Source: Bilophila sp964369665 (lineage in GTDB: Bacteria > Desulfobacterota > Desulfovibrionia > Desulfovibrionales > Desulfovibrionaceae). From it: DNA of 64,000 nucleotides. Position numbers and translations under genes: made by a program. The DNA is taken from assembly GCA_964369665.1 (NCBI GenBank), contig CAYJFS010000001.1, positions 310,001-374,000 on the forward strand, given 5' to 3'. The notes under the pieces were generated by a model. That model had not been told where the DNA came from, made no database searches, and saw nothing but the letters and a program-made list of their open reading frames with translations. This document shows, one piece after another, positions 17,163 to 24,379 of this stretch. How positions within the stretch are numbered: position 1 is the first letter of the stretch; the number at the start of each line of letters is the position of its first letter.

Positions 17163-18152
17163 GTGCTAGTAAATTGCCCACAGTGTCATTTTAGCCGTGA
17201 AATCACACTGTCTCAGGTACCTAAAAATGCTGTTGTAGCAACTTGTCCAAAGTGTCAAACACGATTTCGTTTTCGTGAAGCTACACATGATACATCATCA
17301 AATCATCAAGAAGACATACATTTATCAAAAAATGAACCATACACAGACCAATATAACCAACAACAAACCATACACAAAGAAACTATGTTCAATGAAACGG
17401 TTCATTCAAATACTGATATTACTAAAGATGAAAATAAAAATACACATGTGGACACAACTACAAATAAAGACAAAACAACCTATACAGTAAAAAATATTGC
17501 ACCAGATGAACAAAAACAAGAAATAGACTTCTCACTTATTCCTTGGGAACATCCAGAAAAATTCGACTTTTTTTCTAGTTTTTACCAAACAGTTATAAGA
17601 GTCATGTTTCATGCACCACGATTCTTTAGTACAATTGCTGACGCTAATAGTTCATTATTACGTCCACTATTTTTTTATATTTTATTACGACTATTTCAAA
17701 TGCTTATGGATGGAATGTGGTTTATGATTAGTTTTCGTGCTATTGAACCATCCATTACAGAATCTTCTGTACATGTCCTTCTAAACACTCTTGTACAAGA
17801 AATGACTTTACCTTTGACTTTACTTATAACACCAATTACTTTTTCAATTCAGCTCTATATATATACTTTTTTCTTTTACATCATGGTTAGACTTGTTCAA
17901 CCTGAACAAACAAAGTTTACAACTATATTCCGAGTTATTGCATATAGCATAGCACCAACTATTGTTTGTATTATACCTATAGCTGGATCTCTTTTAGGTA
18001 GTATTTGGTTCTCTATTAGCTGCTTCATTGGATGTAAATATGCTTTAAAACTCTCATGGGGAAAAACAACTCTAGCGCTTGCTCCCCTTTACTTAATTTC
18101 CATAGCTATTGGTATTCAAGGTGCACGACAATTTATGCATTTTGCAGGATAA
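17163..18152 (+). CDS. MJ0042-type zinc-ribbon protein with C-terminal Yip1-like membrane domain
   Basis: 329 residues in three parts. Residues 1-36 form a zinc ribbon with two CxxC pairs (C5/C8 and C28/C31) of the MJ0042 type. Residues about 40-120 are a polar, low-complexity linker rich in N, T, K, H, D and E. From about 150 to the end there are five or so membrane segments resembling the Yip1 family (FFSSFYQTVIRVMFHAPRFF at the entry, then RVIAYSIAPTIVCIIP). The start is GTG with GAGGTG in front. The architecture occurs in deltaproteobacteria, but the function is unknown; a role in membrane organisation is only a guess. The next gene encodes a lipoprotein on the same strand. Confidence 0.82.
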   Translation: MLVNCPQCHFSREITLSQVPKNAVVATCPKCQTRFRFREATHDTSSNHQEDIHLSKNEPYTDQYNQQQTIHKETMFNETVHSNTDITKDENKNTHVDTTTNKDKTTYTVKNIAPDEQKQEIDFSLIPWEHPEKFDFFSSFYQTVIRVMFHAPRFFSTIADANSSLLRPLFFYILLRLFQMLMDGMWFMISFRAIEPSITESSVHVLLNTLVQEMTLPLTLLITPITFSIQLYIYTFFFYIMVRLVQPEQTKFTTIFRVIAYSIAPTIVCIIPIAGSLLGSIWFSISCFIGCKYALKLSWGKTTLALAPLYLISIAIGIQGARQFMHFAG

Positions 18153-18326
18153 AAGATTTTATCTTAACATTATTAATACTTTCAACTGTTTTCTAAATTT
18201 TTCCATATATATATTTTAATAAATCGTCTCTACTCTTAGTATATATACATAAACTATAGCATAGCTCAATATTCTTTGATATGATAATTCATTGGATATA
18301 GCTATTTATTACTTTAGGAGATATGT

Positions 18327-19034
18327 ATGCATGCTCTGAGTAAAATATTTTTACTATTTTTACTTTTGTTAGAAGTATCTTGTAGTAATTCAATACAAAA
18401 TACAAGAAATGCTTTACAAGAACATATCCACATTGATACTCAAAACTCAAAAATTATTCTTGATACAGCTGTTAATAAAAGTCCAGTACAAGTTTATGTA
18501 CACCCTAACTCAGAACCCCAAAAACCATTAAGTGCTCTATTTGTTCCATTTAGAATGATGCAAAATATAGAAAATTTTGTTACTATAGGTCGTAACATCT
18601 CTTATATTATATGGCAAAATTGGCTACAACAGGAGCTATTTTCAATATTAGAATTTTCACAAACAACACCACCTTTCCGACCAGACATTGCTTTAGCTAT
18701 TGCTGCAGAAAAAGGTGCTGATCTTGTTATTGGTGGTTATGTAACTGAATTTATTGATGGTGGTACAGTAGGTGATACACGTGTTGCTATTGCTATTGAA
18801 ATCTATGATGTAAAAACAAAAAATCTTATTTGGTCTATAGCACAAGCAGGAAGTATTGAGATTACTAAAGCCAATGATTATATATTATTTACTATAAACA
18901 AACGTATACCAACAAACCCTAGTAGTGTTGTCATTTATGCTTTAGCTGAAGGTACTGGAAAAACGATAAAAAACTGGATATCACCTCAACCTGGTAAAGC
19001 ACCATGGTATAAATTCGAGCCGTCAGCATTCTGA
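18327..19034 (+). CDS. Putative lipoprotein
   Basis: 235 residues. The N-terminus MHALSKIFLLFLLLLEVSCSN is a signal peptide with lipobox EVSC, so the mature protein should start at Cys20 and be membrane-anchored. The mature part contains GADLVIGGYVTEFIDGG and VAIAIEIYDVKTKNLIWS, an alpha/beta pattern seen in CsgG/PelC-like and other outer-membrane-associated lipoproteins that build up from an 'ADLVIxG' strand. I cannot assign a specific family. TAGGAG sits six bases before the ATG. It is separated by 174 bases from the upstream Yip1-like gene. Confidence 0.7.
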   Translation: MHALSKIFLLFLLLLEVSCSNSIQNTRNALQEHIHIDTQNSKIILDTAVNKSPVQVYVHPNSEPQKPLSALFVPFRMMQNIENFVTIGRNISYIIWQNWLQQELFSILEFSQTTPPFRPDIALAIAAEKGADLVIGGYVTEFIDGGTVGDTRVAIAIEIYDVKTKNLIWSIAQAGSIEITKANDYILFTINKRIPTNPSSVVIYALAEGTGKTIKNWISPQPGKAPWYKFEPSAF

Positions 19035-19138
19035 TAATATGATTCAGTTTATTGAATATTATATATCTATTATGTCGTAAAATAAAAAAGTATTAGCCTA
19101 CTTTATATTTTCAGACAAAAAAATAAAGAAGGTTTACT

Positions 19139-19819
19139 ATGGATGAATGTACCCCGATTGACTTACTTTCAACAAAAGAAACTTGGAGTTTATTTCGTAT
19201 TATTTCAGAAACTGTGGATGGTTTTGATGCACTAACAAATGTTGGACCCTGTGTTTCTATTTTTGGTTCAGCACGTGTTCTACAAGATGATCCTTTATAT
19301 AAAGAAACAGAAACTATTTCTAAACTTCTTGTATCAGCAGGTTTTGGAGTAATTACTGGAGGTGGACCAGGAATCATGGAAGCAGCTAATAAAGGTGCTT
19401 TCACTTCCGGAGGAAAATCTATTGGCTTACATATTCAACTACCACACGAACAAGGCTGCAATGACTACCTTACAATACGAACAGAATATCGCTACTTTTT
19501 TATTAGAAAACTTATGTTTGTAAAATATGCACAAGCATATATTGTCATGCCTGGAGGTATGGGCACTATTGATGAATTCTCAGAAGCTTTTGTTCTTACA
19601 CAAACAAAACGTATTCATCCCTTTCCTATCATACTCTATAAAAGGAGTTTTTGGGATGGCTTGCTTGACTGGATCTACAAAACAATGTGTAAAGAGAAGT
19701 TTATTGATCAATCCGAGATTAATGAGCTTATTACTATCTGTGATACTCCAGAAGATGTATTAAGCACCATACAAAGCAAAACAAAAACTATACAGAAAAA
19801 ACATAAAAAACATGCATAA
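19139..19819 (+). CDS. LOG-family protein (TIGR00730-type Rossmann-fold nucleotide hydrolase)
   Basis: 226 residues, cytosolic. VSIFGSARV near residue 38, GVITGGGPGIMEAANKGA near 71-88 and PGGMGTIDEFSEAF near 137-150 are the conserved LOG motifs; the PGGxGTxxE motif is intact. Characterised members hydrolyse nucleoside monophosphates such as cytokinin ribotides or other purine/pyrimidine nucleotides. The true bacterial role here is unknown. The end overlaps the start of tadA by eight bases, so the two are translationally coupled. Confidence 0.9.
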   Translation: MDECTPIDLLSTKETWSLFRIISETVDGFDALTNVGPCVSIFGSARVLQDDPLYKETETISKLLVSAGFGVITGGGPGIMEAANKGAFTSGGKSIGLHIQLPHEQGCNDYLTIRTEYRYFFIRKLMFVKYAQAYIVMPGGMGTIDEFSEAFVLTQTKRIHPFPIILYKRSFWDGLLDWIYKTMCKEKFIDQSEINELITICDTPEDVLSTIQSKTKTIQKKHKKHA

Positions 19820-20441
19820 ACTGAAAGATAATGCACCTAATAATAGTAATACTATGTCTATTTATACTCCAGAAATAACAAATACTTGGGGACCAATACC
19901 ATCGCCACCACAAAACTGGACATGGGAAAAACTCATGGATGAGGCATATTATGAAGCACAACAAGCAAACAAAAACAATGAGGTACCTGTGGGAGCAATT
20001 ATCGTTCATTTAGATGGAACTATTATTGCTAGAAGCTATAATAGCCCTATAAAACTCTCTGATCCTACAGCACATGCTGAAATACTGGCTATACGATCTG
20101 CTGGTATGTATAAAAATACATATAGGCTTAATGATTGTATCATGATTGTTACCCTTGAACCATGCCTTATGTGTGTTGGTGCTATTATTCATGCAAGACT
20201 TAAAGGCATTGTTTATGGTGCAGCAGAAAAAAATACAGGTGCTATCACATCATGCATCTCTGGTCTTGATCTTCATTTTCATAACCATACAACATGGCAT
20301 ATTGGTGGCATACAAGGGCAACAGTGTGCTAAAATACTTCATACATTTTTTTCTCAACGTAGATCATATACATCCAGCCTATCAAAAGATCATTCACGAA
20401 TGTGTGCATCTATAAAAAATCAAAAGACTAAATATTCTTGA
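19812..20441 (+). CDS. tadA: tRNA-specific adenosine deaminase
   Basis: Deaminates A34 to inosine in the anticodon of tRNA-Arg(ACG). The zinc-dependent cytidine-deaminase fold is clear: HAE near residue 77 (zinc ligand and catalytic Glu) and PCLMC near 117-121. EVPVGAIIV near 55 and GIVYGAAEKNTGAI near 135 are also typical. At 209 residues it is longer than the usual 150-170, with about 35 extra N-terminal residues before the domain and a polar C-terminal tail. An internal ATG at 19854 (MSIYTPE) is a possible start; neither start has a clear ribosome binding site, in keeping with coupling to the LOG gene. Confidence 0.93.
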   Translation: MHKLKDNAPNNSNTMSIYTPEITNTWGPIPSPPQNWTWEKLMDEAYYEAQQANKNNEVPVGAIIVHLDGTIIARSYNSPIKLSDPTAHAEILAIRSAGMYKNTYRLNDCIMIVTLEPCLMCVGAIIHARLKGIVYGAAEKNTGAITSCISGLDLHFHNHTTWHIGGIQGQQCAKILHTFFSQRRSYTSSLSKDHSRMCASIKNQKTKYS

Positions 20442-20488
20442 TTAATTAATAAAAGTAACTGTATAATTTTATTAAAATGGGGCCATTT

Positions 20489-20776
20489 ATGAATAACACA
20501 CCTGAAGATATTAGTATTGAATTTGAAGAGTCTGGCCAAATACTTGTTAAAGAAATTGACAAAGTTATTCTTTCTAAAGGTGCTTGGACAACTATACTGT
20601 TTCGCTATCAAGAGCTTAACCAAGAAACTGGAGACTACACTCAAGACAAATATACAATTCGACGCTATCAAAAAGTTTCAGGAGAATATCGCCAAAAATC
20701 AAAATTTAATATCTCAAGTGCTGAACAAGCCAGAAAAATTATTAATACTCTTACTCAATGGCTTGAAGAAATATAA
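20489..20776 (+). CDS. Small conserved-type protein of unknown function
   Basis: 95 residues, soluble, charged. It reads like a beta-rich half (IEFEESGQILVKEIDKVILSKGAWTTILFRYQ) with a terminal helix (SSAEQARKIINTLTQWLEE). No motif recognised. The open frame reaches an ATG at 20477, but that ATG overlaps the only purine-rich site (GGGGCC) and the second ATG at 20489 is better spaced from it; either is possible. It sits between tadA and a methyltransferase gene on the same strand with short gaps, so it is probably in the same transcript. Function unknown. Confidence 0.7.
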   Translation: MNNTPEDISIEFEESGQILVKEIDKVILSKGAWTTILFRYQELNQETGDYTQDKYTIRRYQKVSGEYRQKSKFNISSAEQARKIINTLTQWLEEI

Positions 20777-20850
20777 CTTTCTTACTTTAACTATAAAGAA
20801 TTAAAAATACTTATTATACTACTTTTGACTACACCAATTATGGATATATT

Positions 20851-21642
20851 ATGTGGAATGCTGAAACAATCAAAAAACTTGATAATTGGTATGAATCTGT
20901 TCAAGGAGCTTTTGCTTTAGAAGCAGAGCACAAACTTTTTCAAAAACATATTTCTGTATGGCCAAGACGTGGACACACATTACTTGATATAGGATGTGGT
21001 TCTGGAAGATTTTTAAAAATGTTCTGGGATTATGGTTTTGATGTAACAGGTGTAGACACTAACCCAGAAGCCATTGCTATCTCAGCTGAACGATTAGGTA
21101 GTCGAGCCACTTTTCAGCAAGCCTCTCTTGATGATTTACCTTTTGAAAATGACAGTTTTAATTATATATCGATTATAATGGCTCTTGAGTATACAAGTAA
21201 TCCAAAAGCTATTTTAACTGAGGCATTTCGAGTTGCTTCTGATGGAATTATTGTTGGCTTTATCAATAAGTGGTCTCTAAATTATATTATAAAAAATCTA
21301 TTCAAAAGAAAAAAAGAAAAAAGCGTAACACATGCCTTAACTACATCAAAGATTAAACGTATGGCAAAACAAATTTATCCATCATCTAACATCTCTACAC
21401 TATCTACTTTACTACTACCTATACTTACTTGGAACCACAAATCATTTTTCTCTAAAATAAATCATATAACATTCTCGCTACCTATAGGTAGTTATGTTAG
21501 TTTACGTATAGATAAACATCAACTACCTGTGTTGACGCCACTCATACTTAAAGCAAAAGAGCAAGCTATGGCCGTTTGTAATACATTAAACCCAGAACCC
21601 ACAAGTATTCAAAGAAAAAGTCTACAAACTAAAAAAACATAA
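20851..21642 (+). CDS. Class I SAM-dependent methyltransferase
   Basis: 263 residues. Motif I LLDIGCGSGRFLKMF near residue 46, acidic motif II VTGVDTNPEAI near 68, and motif IV-like FNYISIIMALEYTSNP near 107-122 place it in the UbiE/Methyltransf_11 group. The last 90 residues are basic and lack a known domain. The substrate cannot be deduced; these enzymes often modify quinones, lipids or small metabolites. Likely co-transcribed with the small upstream gene (74 bases apart). Confidence 0.87.
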   Translation: MWNAETIKKLDNWYESVQGAFALEAEHKLFQKHISVWPRRGHTLLDIGCGSGRFLKMFWDYGFDVTGVDTNPEAIAISAERLGSRATFQQASLDDLPFENDSFNYISIIMALEYTSNPKAILTEAFRVASDGIIVGFINKWSLNYIIKNLFKRKKEKSVTHALTTSKIKRMAKQIYPSSNISTLSTLLLPILTWNHKSFFSKINHITFSLPIGSYVSLRIDKHQLPVLTPLILKAKEQAMAVCNTLNPEPTSIQRKSLQTKKT

Positions 21643-21859
21643 AAAAACAATACACCAAACGTTTAATATCTAATAAAAAAATAAGTCCTACAGATTTCTT
21701 TATTATTGCTTTACAAAAATAAGAACTATACCCTTTCTTATTTATACTATTTCTATCTAACAAAAATTCTTATTATTTTTTATCATAAAAAATTAAGGCT
21801 ATAAAAATAATACGCTATATAAGACTAAAAGTTCTTTTAATGAGTACAGAAAACAACAT

Positions 21860-22108
21860 CTAGAAATTAGGTGTATCACCAATAGAAGTTGAAATCTCTC
21901 TAAATAACTGTAAGCTTTCTTCTGCTTCAGTCTTGTTAACTTTATGCATGGCAAAGCCAGCATGAACAATCACGTAATCACCAATACTAACAGGTTCTGG
22001 AAGCAACATGCTTGATACTGTCAATACTGTTGATCCATGACCTACTGTTGCTTTAATCATATCACCATCCAATAACTCAATCACCTTTGCAGGTATAGCT
22101 AAGCACAT
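21860..22108 (-). CDS. hypC: HypC/HybG-type [NiFe]-hydrogenase maturation chaperone
   Basis: 82 residues. Works with HypD to assemble the Fe(CN)2CO unit and to deliver it to the hydrogenase large subunit. It begins MCLAIPAKVIEL, where Cys2 (exposed after Met removal) is the essential ligand, and contains VIVHAGFAMHKVN near 47-59, the conserved histidine region. The open frame runs from an upstream TTG (22114), but AAGGA lies seven bases before the ATG at 22108, and only that start puts cysteine at position 2. It follows the hydrogenase protease gene by 24 bases. In Desulfovibrio the equivalent pair is often called hynC-hynD. No hydrogenase structural gene is in the window. Confidence 0.93.
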   Translation of the reverse strand: MCLAIPAKVIELLDGDMIKATVGHGSTVLTVSSMLLPEPVSIGDYVIVHAGFAMHKVNKTEAEESLQLFREISTSIGDTPNF

Positions 22109-22132
22109 ACACAATCCTTTTTTACTATTACC

Positions 22133-22603
22133 CTAATGTTGATTTAACCAACATTGAATTTCATCATAAACAATTTGTATATATTTTGAAAATATACTCT
22201 GTACATCTGGAGAAAGCCCTATATTCCATGTTGTATAATCATAAGGCTCAACACCAAAAATACGTAATTGAGGTCGTGCTCCAAAAAGCATTTTAGCCAT
22301 ATTTAAAGAGTCTAAAAGATCAATATCATGTATTGATAACCGTTGATTCTCATTCTGTACAAGATCTTCTTCTGAAAGTTGATATATTGTACCAGGAGCT
22401 CCATGAGCATGAACAACATCTAAAACAAAAATTTGTGAAAATCCATTGAATATATAAAATATATCATGTGTAAATGTTCCTGCCTCTATAATAGAAACTT
22501 TTTCAGGCCATACATCTTTCATAAGTTCTTGTGCTGCCCAAACACCTACTCCATCATCTGTAAGTAATATATTGCCTACACCAAGCACAAGAAGCTTTTG
22601 CAT
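22133..22603 (-). CDS. [NiFe]-hydrogenase maturation endopeptidase (HyaD/HynC family)
   Basis: Clips the C-terminal extension of the hydrogenase large subunit after nickel insertion. About 156 residues from MQKLLVLGVGNILLTDDGVG. The family's nickel ligands are visible: an acidic residue in LLTDDGVG (Asp where E. coli HybD has Glu), the Asp in VLDVVHAHGAPG, and the His in SIHDIDLLDS. The open frame extends upstream to 22702, but the extra part runs through the degP terminator (22681-22726), so I reject it. ATG at 22615 (MGKHMQKL) is an alternative start. Together with hypC it forms an isolated two-gene unit. Confidence 0.9.
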   Translation of the reverse strand: MQKLLVLGVGNILLTDDGVGVWAAQELMKDVWPEKVSIIEAGTFTHDIFYIFNGFSQIFVLDVVHAHGAPGTIYQLSEEDLVQNENQRLSIHDIDLLDSLNMAKMLFGARPQLRIFGVEPYDYTTWNIGLSPDVQSIFSKYIQIVYDEIQCWLNQH

Positions 22604-22680
22604 ATGTTTACCCATTATTATCTTAGTAAACATTAATATACTATTTTTAATGATAAATATACAGTCTCCCCATGCATAAA

Positions 22681-22726
22681 CAAAAAATGCATCAATCTTC
22701 ACAAAAAAATTGTGAAGATTGATGCA
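22681..22726 (-). terminator. Strong Rho-independent terminator behind degP
   Basis: A 17-bp perfect stem (22688-22704 with 22710-22726) around a five-base loop, followed on the minus strand by TTTTTTG. It starts 41 bases after the degP stop codon and ends transcription before the hydrogenase maturation pair. Confidence 0.93.
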
Positions 22727-22766
22727 TCAAAAGCTATAAATACTACTTATACAAAAAAATATGTAT

Positions 22767-24185
22767 CTATTTTTCCAATAGAATAGTTTTAAAAAATACT
22801 TGCCCACTACGTTGGATCTGTAACATAATAGCACCTTTTTTTCTAGCATCATCTTTAATGATATCTATAAGCTCTTGTGTAGTTGTTAGTGGTTGTAAAT
22901 TTGCCGAAAGGATAACATCGCCTTCTCCTATACCAGCCTCAGCAGCAGCTTTTCCCTGTTGAACATCAACAGCAATAAGACCTATACCAGGTTTTAAATC
23001 AAAAGTTTTTGATTCTTCAGCCGTTAAAGGACGCACAGATAAACCTAAACCACCTGGTAACGGTTCTAACATACTATGTATATTTTTATTCTTTATACTC
23101 CTTTCACCAAGAACAACAGAAATCTTTTTACTTTTTCCAGATCTCCAAACAGCAAGTTGAACAACAGAAAATGGTGGTTTTGTAGCAATAGATCGTAATA
23201 AATCTCCTGCATCCGAAATAGGGTTACCATCAGCTTCTATAACAATATCACCAACTTTAAGGCCTGCCTTATCAGCTGGTTCACCTGGAATAACAGAACC
23301 TATCAATGCTCCTTTAGCTTGTACTAATCCTAATGCTTTAGCAGAATTACCATCTACATCCTGAATAGTTACACCAATCCATCCACGGCTAACTTTTCTA
23401 TCTGTTTTCAATTGACTTATAATACGGTCTGCCATACTGCTTGGTATAGCAAAACCTATACCTTGGCCACTAGCCATAATTGCTGTATTAATACCAACAA
23501 CTTGTCCACTCATATTTATAAGAGGTCCACCACTATTTCCAGGATTGATAGAAGCATCTGTTTGCAAAAAGTTATCAAATGGCCCAGAGTGTATATTTCT
23601 TCCTTTACCACTTAAAATACCTGCTGTTACTGTATGACCTAAACCAAAAGGATTACCAATAGCAAGAACCCATTCACCTACTTCCATTTGTTCAGAATTA
23701 CCAAAACTCAAGTAAGGTAATGAATCTTTACTTTTAACTTTCAATAAAGCTAAATCTGTTTCTTCATCTATACCAATAACTTCTGCTGGTAATGACTCTT
23801 CTTTTCCAGCAGTACCTTCAAGGTTAACACGAACAGAGTCTGCACCTTCTATTACATGATTATTTGTAACAATATAACCATCTGGAGAAATAATAAAACC
23901 TGTGCCTAGTGAACGCTGTTTATTAAAAAATCCATCAGGCCCCTTACGTTCAAACTGATCAAAAAAACGTTCAAAACCAGGAGGTAAACCACGGAACATC
24001 TCCATAGGGAAATCTGTACGACCACGAGAAACTTTTTTCTCTGTGCTAATATTAACAACTGCTTTTCCTGCATCCTTGGCAAGAGGTACAAAGTTTGGTA
24101 ATGCACTTTTTACATTTCCTACGTGCACAACAAGTAAAACAAGTACTATGGCTGTACTTATTACTACTTTCATCTTAAACGGCAT
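22767..24185 (-). CDS. degP: Periplasmic serine protease/chaperone DegP (HtrA)
   Basis: 472 residues with an N-terminal signal peptide (MPFKMKVVISTAIVLVLLVV, cleavage near residue 28). The trypsin-like domain shows the full catalytic triad: His in VTNNHVIEG near 113, Asp in ETDLALLKV near 144, Ser in GNSGGPLIN near 217. Two PDZ domains follow, at about 265-350 and 375-465. It degrades or refolds misfolded envelope proteins. The ribosome binding site AAGGAG is well placed. The downstream hairpin makes it the last gene of its transcript. TTGACT occurs about 50 bases upstream without a good -10, and no sigma-E or heat-shock promoter was recognised. Confidence 0.95.
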   Translation of the reverse strand: MPFKMKVVISTAIVLVLLVVHVGNVKSALPNFVPLAKDAGKAVVNISTEKKVSRGRTDFPMEMFRGLPPGFERFFDQFERKGPDGFFNKQRSLGTGFIISPDGYIVTNNHVIEGADSVRVNLEGTAGKEESLPAEVIGIDEETDLALLKVKSKDSLPYLSFGNSEQMEVGEWVLAIGNPFGLGHTVTAGILSGKGRNIHSGPFDNFLQTDASINPGNSGGPLINMSGQVVGINTAIMASGQGIGFAIPSSMADRIISQLKTDRKVSRGWIGVTIQDVDGNSAKALGLVQAKGALIGSVIPGEPADKAGLKVGDIVIEADGNPISDAGDLLRSIATKPPFSVVQLAVWRSGKSKKISVVLGERSIKNKNIHSMLEPLPGGLGLSVRPLTAEESKTFDLKPGIGLIAVDVQQGKAAAEAGIGEGDVILSANLQPLTTTQELIDIIKDDARKKGAIMLQIQRSGQVFFKTILLEK

Positions 24186-24379
24186 ATATTCTCCTTAATA
24201 CTATAAAAAACTTAAATTTTTATTCTTAGTCAAAAACTGATACAATCAGGTATCTACACTAAAAAGTTTAGAGTTTACTAACACCAAAAAAATTTTATTA
24301 TAAATAATAAAACTTTTTAATTTTTTATCAAGATAGTGTAATGGATAAAAACTTCTATACTAGACTTTATTATTTAAAT

